Source: Chloroflexota bacterium
Lineage (GTDB): Bacteria; Chloroflexota; Anaerolineae; UBA4142
DNA: 6,025 bases
Direction: 5' to 3'
Assembly: GCA_023381515.1 (NCBI GenBank)
Contig: JAMCQI010000003.1
Coordinates: forward strand, 1-6,025
Below, one piece after another: positions 1 through 5,437 of this stretch. The notes under the pieces were generated by a model. That model was not told the origin of the DNA. It searched no databases and saw only the letters and a list, made by a program, of their open reading frames with translations. The position numbers were made by a program, and so were the translations under genes. Within the stretch, counting starts at the first letter, position 1. The number at the start of each line of letters is the position of its first letter.

Positions 1-22
1 CCCAGATTGCCGGAGGAGCGGC

Positions 23-27
23 GGAGG
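23..27 (+). promoter_or_regulatory. Ribosome binding site of the PLD-family gene
   Basis: GGAGG lies 7 bases before ATG 35 but only 4 bases before the in-frame TTG at 32. This favours the ATG start. The reading frame is open to the left edge, so the site is what decides the start. Confidence 0.75.
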
Positions 28-34
28 TAGGTTG

Positions 35-1192
35 ATGCGACGTAGGTGGCCACTGATTGTGCTGCTGGTGATATTGGTGCTGGTCATCTTGATCGGGCGC
101 ACGATGACGAAGCAGGCATCGCCGAAGCCCGAGCCTACCGGCAGCGAGCCGGGCGGCATAGCGACCGCTATTGCAGGGAGCAGCCCGATCGGCGTGTCGG
201 CGCGTTCGGATTGGTACGAAGTGTACTCCAACAACCCGCAGTATCCGAACAACGCGAAGAACCACCACGGCGGGTTGGACGAAAAGCTGGTAGGGCTGAT
301 CGATCGGGCGCAGCGGTCGGTGGACGTCGCGGACTACGATTTCGACCTCGCGGACGTCGCGGACGCGATGGTGCGTACCCAGCAGCGGGGGGCGCGCGTG
401 CGCATGGTGACCGACAGCGATACGGTGGGCAATATAAAGGACAGCACCATCCAAGCCGCCTTCGGCAAGCTGAAGAAGGCGGCGATTCCGGTGGTGGAGG
501 ATCGGCGACCAGCGATTATGCACGACAAGTTCACCGTGGTGGACGACGAGTGGGTCTCCACCGGCTCGTGGAACTACACGGACGGCGATACCTACCGGCT
601 GAATAACTGGATGGGTATCTTCCACTCCAGCGCGTTGGCCGCGAACTATGCCGCGGAGTTCGATCAGATGTTCGGTGGCAAGTTCGGTCCGGCGAAGGTA
701 AAGCGCACGCCTAACCCGACGCTGACAATCGGCGCAACGCGGGTCGAGAGCTGCTTCTCGCCAAAGGGGGATTGCGCCGACTTGATCGTGAACACGATCA
801 CGCGAGAGGCGAAGCAATCGATCCAGTTCATGGCCTTTTCGTTTACGCACGACGGCATCGGCAAGGCGATCACAGACAAGGCAAAAGCGGGTGTGACGGT
901 GGCGGGAGTTTTCGAGACCACAGGGTCGAACACCCAGTTCTCGGAGTACGGCAAGATGAAGCAGGCCGGGCTGGAAGTGTACACGGACGGCAATCCATAC
1001 ACGATGCATCACAAAGTGATCGTGATCGACGGGCGGGTGAGCATCGCCGGCAGCTTCAACTTCTCGCAGAACGCGGACAAGGACAACGACGAAAACCTGC
1101 TGGTGATCGACGATCAGGCGATCGCTCGATTCTTCCAGGCCGAGTTCGAGCGGGTATTAGTGGTGGCGACGAATCCGCCGCAGAAGAGGTAG
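35..1192 (+). CDS. Membrane-anchored phospholipase D-family protein with two HKD motifs
   Basis: This 385-aa protein is a complete two-domain member of the PLD superfamily, which hydrolyses phosphodiester bonds in phospholipids or nucleic acids; the substrate cannot be read from the sequence. Residues ~5-20 are a strongly hydrophobic stretch after MRRRW, so the protein is probably an uncleaved signal-anchor protein with its catalytic part outside the membrane; a P/G/S-rich linker follows. The first HKD motif has H163, K165, D170 and GS.N at 177-180. The second has H325, K327, D332 and GS.N at 339-342, followed by the family's typical N-D-E-N segment. All catalytic residues are present, so an active enzyme is expected. 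Two cysteines (240 and 246) near the start of the second half could pair if exported. ATG at 35 is preferred over TTG at 32 because GGAGG at 23-27 lies 7 bases upstream of it. The gene converges with the DUF4157 gene, and no operon partner is visible in the window. Confidence 0.93.
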   Translation: MRRRWPLIVLLVILVLVILIGRTMTKQASPKPEPTGSEPGGIATAIAGSSPIGVSARSDWYEVYSNNPQYPNNAKNHHGGLDEKLVGLIDRAQRSVDVADYDFDLADVADAMVRTQQRGARVRMVTDSDTVGNIKDSTIQAAFGKLKKAAIPVVEDRRPAIMHDKFTVVDDEWVSTGSWNYTDGDTYRLNNWMGIFHSSALAANYAAEFDQMFGGKFGPAKVKRTPNPTLTIGATRVESCFSPKGDCADLIVNTITREAKQSIQFMAFSFTHDGIGKAITDKAKAGVTVAGVFETTGSNTQFSEYGKMKQAGLEVYTDGNPYTMHHKVIVIDGRVSIAGSFNFSQNADKDNDENLLVIDDQAIARFFQAEFERVLVVATNPPQKR

Positions 1193-1281
1193 GCGTATGT
1201 CTGCACAGCAGAAGCGGGTGGCGTCGTTCTTCTAAGTCCCATCTCCGATGATTCGCGTTGTTGTTGGTGCCATTCGCAGAT
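1193..1281. other. Convergent intergenic gap between PLD and DUF4157 genes
   Basis: These 89 bases separate two genes that end towards each other. I see no strong GC hairpin followed by a T tract on either strand, so no rho-independent terminator is called. A 10-base perfect palindrome TAACCGGTTA (1283-1292) overlaps the stop codon of the DUF4157 gene; it is too short to call a terminator. A 12-codon frame at 1197-1235 follows an AGAGG that overlaps the PLD stop, but it has no recognisable content. Confidence 0.5.
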
Positions 1282-1971
1282 CTAACCGGTTACCTCTTCT
1301 TCTTCCTCTTCCAATGACTGCCGCTGCACAAGGTCGTCCGCCTCCGCTAAACGCCGCAGGCTCTGGTCGCCAAAGCCCGTTTGCTGACCGACGTGGGTCA
1401 GCTCGTGGGCGAGTAGCGCTTGTCCTTCCCGCGTGGACATGTTCGCCGTCCCCTCCGCTAGGAAGATGTGGCTGCCCACGGTAAAGGCGTCCGCGTTCAA
1501 CTCGCGGCTCAACGCGGCCGCCTCGCCATCCGTATGCACGCGCACCGCTTCGAGGTTGGCGTTGAAGTGGCTCTCCATTGTCTGCCTGGTGCCTTCCGGC
1601 AGCGAGTTGCCCGCGCCCTTGCGTTGCAGCACTTCCGCTACCATGTCCGACTGAGAAAGCCCCACCAGCCGCCCCCTGCTGCCACGCCCTAATGATGCAG
1701 TGCTGGGATGCGACTCGGACATTATCCGCTGGACGTAGGCGTTGCCCCGCAGCCGCTGAACTTGGCGCACCACACGGATCCGAGATGCCGGGTCCGCGTG
1801 GATCAGCGACGAGGCTAGGCTCGCGGGGTCAGGACCGGCGTTTCTGAGAAAGGCGTCGCGCACCGCATCGGCCTCTTCCTCACCTGATACCTCGTGAAAC
1901 GCGGCGGGCTTGCTACGAACACCTGTCTCTTGATCGCCACCCAACTGCACCCGATCAAACGAGTCTGCCAT
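1282..1971 (-). CDS. DUF4157 (eCIS core) domain protein with HELTH metallopeptidase-like motif
   Basis: This 229-aa protein has three parts. Residues ~21-87 are the N-terminal module shared with the two genes upstream (FHEVSGEEE, RDAF, RGNAYVQR). Residues ~88-123 are a linker. Residues ~124-197 match the DUF4157 family: an LPEGTR start, M-E-S-H-F, VRVHTD, AFTVG..IFLAEG, and LLAHELTHVGQQ with HELTH at 189-193. DUF4157 is a zincin-like putative metallopeptidase domain common around extracellular contractile injection systems; activity is usually inferred from the HExxH motif. The end carries VQRQ and six consecutive glutamates (221-226). No further toxin domain follows, so it is a minimal form. 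ATG 1971 is chosen because GAGGTGA lies 5 bases before it and the resulting N-terminus aligns with the neighbours. An upstream in-frame ATG at 2016 would add 15 residues and has no good ribosome site. It is the last gene of the minus-strand cluster, 125 bases after the TPR gene. Confidence 0.9.
   Translation of the reverse strand: MADSFDRVQLGGDQETGVRSKPAAFHEVSGEEEADAVRDAFLRNAGPDPASLASSLIHADPASRIRVVRQVQRLRGNAYVQRIMSESHPSTASLGRGSRGRLVGLSQSDMVAEVLQRKGAGNSLPEGTRQTMESHFNANLEAVRVHTDGEAAALSRELNADAFTVGSHIFLAEGTANMSTREGQALLAHELTHVGQQTGFGDQSLRRLAEADDLVQRQSLEEEEEEVTG
1711..1911 (-). other. Shared N-terminal module, copy 3 (DUF4157 gene)
   Basis: This encodes residues 21-87 of the DUF4157 protein: K-P-A-A-F-H-E-V-S-G-E, V-R-D-A-F, R-I-R-V-V-R-Q-V-Q, and R-G-N-A-Y-V-Q-R. 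Segments resembling the GN..VQ part are common upstream of DUF4157 domains generally. Here the same unit is also fused to two proteins lacking DUF4157. Confidence 0.82.
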
Positions 1972-1976
1972 CACGT

Positions 1977-1983
1977 TCACCTC
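1977..1983 (-). promoter_or_regulatory. Ribosome binding site of the DUF4157 gene
   Basis: On the minus strand this reads GAGGTGA, 5 bases before ATG 1971. It decides the start in favour of MADSFDR over the longer frame beginning at 2016, which has only a distant GGGGA upstream. Confidence 0.7.
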
Positions 1984-2002
1984 GCATGTCCGAATCAACG
2001 GC

Positions 2003-2040
2003 GACCAGGTACTCATTAGTCCAGCGCTGGTCCCCGACCA
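2003..2040. other. Overlapping inverted repeats between TPR and DUF4157 genes
   Basis: The 125-base gap between the TPR gene stop (2097) and the DUF4157 start (1971) contains a 10-base perfect palindrome CCAGCGCTGG (2021-2030) and a 5-base stem with 3-base loop TGGTC-CCC-GACCA (2028-2040). GACCAG at 2003-2008 also pairs with CTGGTC at 2027-2032. These could form alternative hairpins in the mRNA or serve as a dyad operator for separate expression of the DUF4157 gene. No T tract follows, so a terminator is not supported. The function is unknown and chance is possible in GC-rich DNA. Confidence 0.25.
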
Positions 2041-2096
2041 CAGCTAACATTCCGCGTGAGGCTCGTCGAAGCCGATGCCGCTCAGGCAATTGGAGG

Positions 2097-3521
2097 CTAT
2101 CGAGTACGCCCCGATTCCACAACAGACTCTTCCTCGACTGGAACGCCCGCCCGGCGCCGCGCTTCGGACAGTCTTGCACGGGCTTCTTCTATGTCACTGG
2201 CGCTCAATCCTGAGGTTGCCAGATAGCGCTCGAAGTAGGTGATCGCCGTACTGAAACGGTTGAGGCGCAGGTTGCACATGCCAATATTGTATAGCAGGGC
2301 GGCCTGATGAGCCTCTGAAAGTCCTGGAAGGTGCCGAACGCGCTCGAAGGCACGAATCGCGTCGCGGTACGCGCCGGCGCTGAAGTGCTGGCTACCCCGC
2401 TCGAACAGGCCGCGGGCCCGCGCCTCAGGAGATGCGGCTCCGGTCGCCCCGCCCGACCCCTCCTCCGGCCCTGTTTCCGCCGGGAGGCCAGCGCCGCGTC
2501 TGCCCTCGTTGAGGCGCTCACGCGCTTCGGCTCGATCCTGCGCGCTGAGCCCATCGCCGGCCAAGTAGTCCTCAAAATTGTTCACCGCGGCATGGTAGCG
2601 CCTCAGCTTCAGATTGCACATGCCAATATTGTAGAAGATGTTGTAGAAGAGGCTGGCTCCTGCCTGCAGGCCCATCGCCTGTTGTACCGTCTCGAATGAC
2701 TCAATGGCACCGTTAAAGTCCCCGGCAGCATACTGCTGCGTGGCGCGCTCGAAAGTGGCGCGAGCTTCCTCCTGGGTCGTGGAATTCGCTCCTGCCGCTT
2801 CGCTCCGAGTTCCCCCTGCGCCTGTACTTGGTGAGGCCGGCCCCAAGTCGGCAGGAATACCTGCCCCGCGCCGCGCTTCGGCCAGTCTTTGCCTAGCTTC
2901 CGCCTGGTCACTCTCGCTGATGCCGGACGCCGCAAGATACTGCTCGAAGTAGCTGATGGCCGTATTGAAGCGGTTCAGCTGCAAGTCGCACATGCCGATG
3001 TTATACAGCAGCATGTTGTTGATCGAGTCGGACAGACCGGGCATCTGCCGCGCGCGTTCGAAGTCGCGAATGGCGTTCGGGTAAGCGCCTGCTCTGTAAT
3101 GCCTACTGGCCTGCTCGTAGAGGCGTCGGGCGCGGCTCTCAGCGGTGTCAGCCTCTGCTCCGCCCTGCTCTTCATCACGCTGAACTGACAGTAAGGTGGC
3201 CGACGCATTTGACGCTTCCGACGTCCTCGCTGGCATCGCGAACCCGCCGCGTGCCCTTCGCGACTCCGCAGCAAGGTTCTGGACATAGGTGTTGCCGCGC
3301 TGCCTTTGCAGGTGCCCAACAAGGCGAGCTCGCGTCGTGCTGTCGACCTGCGAAAGGGCGGCTGCCAGGCGGTCCGTGGCTGACAAGGCGCCATTCCGGA
3401 AGGCGTTGCCCACGAGTTGAGCATCGTCCTCGCCGGGCGCATCGTGGAAATCAGATCGCGTGACATGACCGGTCGAATCGGCATCGCGATTCAAGTTGGC
3501 GCGATCGAGTTTGCCTGACAT
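2097..3521 (-). CDS. TPR-repeat protein with the shared N-terminal module
   Basis: This 474-aa protein has no signal peptide or membrane segment. Residues ~19-87 carry the module shared with both neighbours (FHDAPGE, NAF, R.R.V, LQRQRGNTYVQ), followed by a linker with VQRDEE at 113-118. The rest is three homologous blocks at ~126-223, ~249-347 and ~364-461. Each block has a helix pair (A.Y..AI..FE), a second pair around YNIGMC.L.L.R(F/Y)..A, then an AEAR.RL.E.RRGAG(I/L/V)P end. Tandem tetratricopeptide repeats of this kind form superhelical protein-binding scaffolds, so a partner-binding or chaperone role is inferred. Blocks are joined by G/S/T/A-rich linkers (~225-247 and ~351-363). Block 2 has four extra residues from a 12-base duplication. 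ATG 3521 is chosen because GGGAGGA lies 9 bases upstream and the module starts right after it; an upstream start at 3653 would overlap the preceding gene by 79 bases. It sits 53 bases downstream of that gene, consistent with one transcript. Confidence 0.88.
   Translation of the reverse strand: MSGKLDRANLNRDADSTGHVTRSDFHDAPGEDDAQLVGNAFRNGALSATDRLAAALSQVDSTTRARLVGHLQRQRGNTYVQNLAAESRRARGGFAMPARTSEASNASATLLSVQRDEEQGGAEADTAESRARRLYEQASRHYRAGAYPNAIRDFERARQMPGLSDSINNMLLYNIGMCDLQLNRFNTAISYFEQYLAASGISESDQAEARQRLAEARRGAGIPADLGPASPSTGAGGTRSEAAGANSTTQEEARATFERATQQYAAGDFNGAIESFETVQQAMGLQAGASLFYNIFYNIGMCNLKLRRYHAAVNNFEDYLAGDGLSAQDRAEARERLNEGRRGAGLPAETGPEEGSGGATGAASPEARARGLFERGSQHFSAGAYRDAIRAFERVRHLPGLSEAHQAALLYNIGMCNLRLNRFSTAITYFERYLATSGLSASDIEEARARLSEARRRAGVPVEEESVVESGRTR
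2139..3146 (-). repeat. Three diverged in-gene repeats encoding TPR blocks
   Basis: Three units lie in the TPR gene at about 3146-2853, 2777-2481 and 2432-2139, each ~295 bases, with periods of ~370 and ~345 bases including linkers. The protein copies align end to end around YNIGMC and RRGAG. At DNA level units 2 and 3 share an identical 20-base stretch, at 2614-2633 and 2272-2291 (the IGMC segment). Unit 1 differs there at a few bases. This points to amplification of an ancestral block followed by divergence, with only the linkers varying freely. Confidence 0.85.
2625..2648 (-). repeat. 12-base near-tandem duplication in TPR block 2
   Basis: The minus strand reads TTCTACAACATC followed by TTCTACAATATT. 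This gives FYNI-FYNI at residues 292-299, where the other two blocks have a single LYNI. The change stays in frame and adds four residues (about one helical turn) to the first helix of a TPR pair. It looks like a local slippage duplication. Confidence 0.8.
3261..3467 (-). other. Shared N-terminal module, copy 2 (TPR gene)
   Basis: This encodes residues 19-87 of the TPR protein. It is the most diverged copy (FHDAPGE, GNAFRNGAL, RARLVGHLQ, RGNTYVQ) but keeps the same block order and spacing, followed by A-E-S as in the DUF4157 copy's S-E-S. Confidence 0.8.
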
Positions 3522-3530
3522 ACCTGCTTG

Positions 3531-3537
3531 TCCTCCC
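3531..3537 (-). promoter_or_regulatory. Ribosome binding site of the TPR gene
   Basis: On the minus strand this reads GGGAGGA with a 9-base spacer to ATG 3521. It lies in the 53-base gap after the upstream gene's stop and supports the 474-aa start over the 518-residue open frame. Confidence 0.7.
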
Positions 3538-3574
3538 GCCACTGCGATCGGTCGCCGGTTGACACCGCCGCCTA

Positions 3575-5236
3575 TCAGTGACTCCCGCCTTCGGCCCCGG
3601 CTGGCTGCCGTCGGTGGGGGCCCCACAATTCCTGCCCCGTGCTCTGGTCCCAAACTTCGACGATGCGAAAATCAGTGGGCACTCGCTGGGGCATACCCCA
3701 GATCCACTCCACGCGCACCCGCAGGTGCCCCATCTCACCGGATCCCTCCGGAATACCCGCGTGTAGTGCCAGGAGGTATGAACCTCTACTGAATTGGCCA
3801 GCGTCCACTAGGTCACACAACATAAAGCCGCGCTCGAACGCATCCGATGCCATCATGCCTTCGTCGGGTCGCAGCCCATGGCTAGTAAGCCACGCCAACG
3901 CGACCATGCGTCCCAATCGTCCACCGACGCGATTGACAATGGAACTCTCGCCCAATCGTTCGCTTAGGGCCCCTTCCTCTCTCAACATGGTCTCCCAGAC
4001 CGCCCGGTCAACACCTTCGGCGGGACCCAGCTCGGTCTCGATTTGTCCTCCCGCACCGGTAACCGGCGCCATCGGTGCACTCAGCACGCCTCCGGATTCT
4101 TCGGCTGCTGTGGACTGCCCAAGGCATTGCCTAAGGATCTCAACCTTCACGCGCAGCGGATCCACGGCTGGAAACTCAAGCGGAATGCGAAACAAGTGCA
4201 GGTCCTGCACGTTGGCGCTTTGGAGCCAGGCCGTATAGCTAGCTGTGTCCACGACAAGGCGAGCAATTCTGCCACGATCGGTTTCCTGGTTCGAGTCGGC
4301 GGCCGTAGGGACGCGAAGAAGATTCCGCAACGTCGACCTTCGAACGGCAAGGTCGGATTCTTGTATGGCATCGCCAACCACGTTGAAAATTAAATCCGCA
4401 ATCAAAGACACGACGCCTCCCGCCACACCCGCAAAGCCAATTGCCCCGAGAAGCACCGCAACCGTAGTGTTCACGGCCAATGACAGCCCAGCTGGTTGAA
4501 GTGCGCCCTGCGCGATAATCTCCGTCCAGGCATCGAACTGTGCTTGGAAGAAGCGTTCCAAACGTTCGGCATTTCCAGCACAACGTCGCGTCAAGAGCTC
4601 CTGCATCGCCGTGCGGTCGGCTTCCGTGTAGCTTTCACGTGGGCCTGCATAGCCCGTGGGCGGCACGCCTGGCAAGGGCTCCGGGCCGGTGCGAACGGCC
4701 CACTGGCTCATCACGGTGCCCCCCGCGCCACGTTCACTTGGGCCAGCATCTTGATCTCGCTGCTGCCGCTGGACAGCAGTTTGGCCGTTCGTCTCCTGAC
4801 GAGCCAAGAGATGCGGTGACGATTCCTGACGTTGCGACTGGTGATATGCTCCCACCGGTTTGCCTTCCTGAACAGCGGGCTCCGGCGGAGGCGTGATGGT
4901 AACGTCGTTTTCCTGAGACCGCCCTGTCCAACGGTGTGGCTCCCCGCGCCACTCCGCCACTACGCGCTGAACATAGGCGTTGCCGTGCTGCTGTTGCAGC
5001 CGGCTGACGAAGCGCGCCCAGGTCCCGCCATCGGCGCCAGACAGCACGCTCGCCATGCGGGCCGGGCTAGGCCGTGCACCACCCCTTAGGAAGCCCTGTG
5101 GCCAGGCATTCTCGCGGAACGCATCATGCGCCGCATCTGCCGCGGCTTCGCCTGGCACTTCGTGGAACGCCGCCGGCTCTGGTCGGGTTGACCGCTGTCT
5201 ATGTCCTGTCTGTTTCTGGTCCGTTTCAGCGTCCAC
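3575..5236 (-). CDS. Unrecognised 553-aa protein with shared N-terminal module and hydrophobic segment
   Basis: I do not recognise the body of this protein. Residues ~19-96 are the module shared with the two downstream genes (FHEVPGE, HDAF, W-A-R-F-V, LQQQHGNAYVQR), with an extra ~10 residues in the middle. Residues ~97-200 are a polar, Q/P/G-rich, probably disordered linker with VQRQQRDQD at 155-163. A helical region follows (~203-245), then an unusually hydrophobic stretch at ~248-292 with G-A-I-G-F-A-G-V-A-G-G in the middle, long enough for two helices of a hairpin. The C-terminal ~200 residues look like a mixed fold with several tryptophans and an acidic/aromatic character; C371 and C474 are isolated cysteines. 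No signal peptide is present, so the hydrophobic part is either a membrane-inserting element of a delivered protein or a buried core. Start: GTG 5236, the only early start codon in frame after a stop at 5258-5260, with AAGGAT 9 bases upstream. It is the first gene of the three-gene cluster. Confidence 0.82.
   Translation of the reverse strand: MDAETDQKQTGHRQRSTRPEPAAFHEVPGEAAADAAHDAFRENAWPQGFLRGGARPSPARMASVLSGADGGTWARFVSRLQQQHGNAYVQRVVAEWRGEPHRWTGRSQENDVTITPPPEPAVQEGKPVGAYHQSQRQESSPHLLARQETNGQTAVQRQQRDQDAGPSERGAGGTVMSQWAVRTGPEPLPGVPPTGYAGPRESYTEADRTAMQELLTRRCAGNAERLERFFQAQFDAWTEIIAQGALQPAGLSLAVNTTVAVLLGAIGFAGVAGGVVSLIADLIFNVVGDAIQESDLAVRRSTLRNLLRVPTAADSNQETDRGRIARLVVDTASYTAWLQSANVQDLHLFRIPLEFPAVDPLRVKVEILRQCLGQSTAAEESGGVLSAPMAPVTGAGGQIETELGPAEGVDRAVWETMLREEGALSERLGESSIVNRVGGRLGRMVALAWLTSHGLRPDEGMMASDAFERGFMLCDLVDAGQFSRGSYLLALHAGIPEGSGEMGHLRVRVEWIWGMPQRVPTDFRIVEVWDQSTGQELWGPHRRQPAGAEGGSH
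4949..5182 (-). other. Shared N-terminal module, copy 1 (first cluster gene)
   Basis: This encodes residues 19-96 of the 553-aa protein. Blocks seen in order: E-P-A-A-F-H-E-V-P-G-E, D-A-A-H-D-A-F, W-A-R-F-V-S-R-L-Q, and G-N-A-Y-V-Q-R. It matches the copy in the DUF4157 gene at both protein and DNA level (for example the AGGCGTTGCC run on the + strand), with a ~10-residue insertion between the AF block and the R.R.V block. Confidence 0.8.
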
Positions 5237-5245
5237 GGCTAACGG

Positions 5246-5251
5246 ATCCTT
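5246..5251 (-). promoter_or_regulatory. Weak ribosome binding site before GTG start
   Basis: On the minus strand AAGGAT lies 9 bases before GTG 5236. The match to the consensus is modest, but no other start codon occurs early in this frame. With a GTG start it suggests weaker translation than for the two downstream genes. Confidence 0.45.
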
Positions 5252-5253
5252 GC

Positions 5254-5433
5254 CTATCTAGCGCTCTCAAGCTCGAATGCGCCGAGATCCGGCGCGCTAC
5301 CCTGAGACCCTGCAACGCCTTCACAATACCGTGTACTACCCGTGTCTGTTCCGCCATCCGCAGCGGGACTGCCTGCGCGCAGGCGGAAAATCCTTGCCGA
5401 AACGTCCTCGAATTGGGGATCAGCGCTAAACAT
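5254..5433 (-). pseudogene. C-terminal remnant of a beta-helix (choice-of-anchor Q type) surface protein
   Basis: A 59-codon frame (ATG 5433, stop TAG 5254-5256) reads FSADPQFED, then F-R-L-R-A-G-SPAADGG, then SAPDLGAFEL. The order 'adPqF.d....fRL..GSPA.daG...........pDiGA.E' is the typical end of right-handed parallel beta-helix proteins with repeated surface modules, which are normally several hundred residues long. Here only the tail remains. The frame closes at a TGA at 5458-5460, inside the neighbouring membrane-protein gene and in a different frame from it. The usual core 'D.DG..R' segment between the two motifs is poorly kept. I infer a deletion remnant rather than a working small gene, although translation from ATG 5433 is formally possible. 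It fills most of the 201-base gap upstream of the 553-aa gene. Confidence 0.55.
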
Positions 5434-5437
5434 AAGT

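Noticed and set aside
1..30. Possible end of an upstream + strand gene (a frame reading P-R-L-P-E-E-R-R-R then TAG at 28-30).
   Set aside because: Ten codons at a window edge with no recognisable content; a purine-rich ribosome site region gives such a frame by chance.
46..606. Long Arg/Gly-rich frames on both strands overlapping the real genes.
   Set aside because: They are alternate-frame readings of high-GC coding DNA with no domain signatures or ribosome sites.
1197..1235. 12-codon + strand frame (starts MSAQQKR) with an AGAGG just before its ATG.
   Set aside because: Too short and without similarity or continuation in another frame; the AGAGG is part of the end of the PLD gene.
1972..2016. 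15-residue N-terminal extension of the DUF4157 protein from ATG 2016.
   Set aside because: No adequate ribosome site; the ATG at 1971 has GAGGTGA at good spacing and gives an N-terminus in line with its neighbours.
3522..3653. 44-residue N-terminal extension of the TPR protein.
   Set aside because: It would overlap the preceding gene by 79 bases, is Arg/Gly-rich like shadow translation, and lacks the alignment with the shared module seen from ATG 3521.
1282..5236. A complete extracellular contractile injection system.
   Set aside because: No sheath, tube, baseplate or AAA+ ATPase gene is present in the window; only DUF4157 and the shared leader hint at it.
5231..5357. Small minus-strand frame starting MAEQTRVV at 5357 and overlapping the GTG start of the 553-aa gene.
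   Set aside because: It lies in another frame of the beta-helix remnant, has no clear ribosome site, and the competing frame has recognisable motifs.
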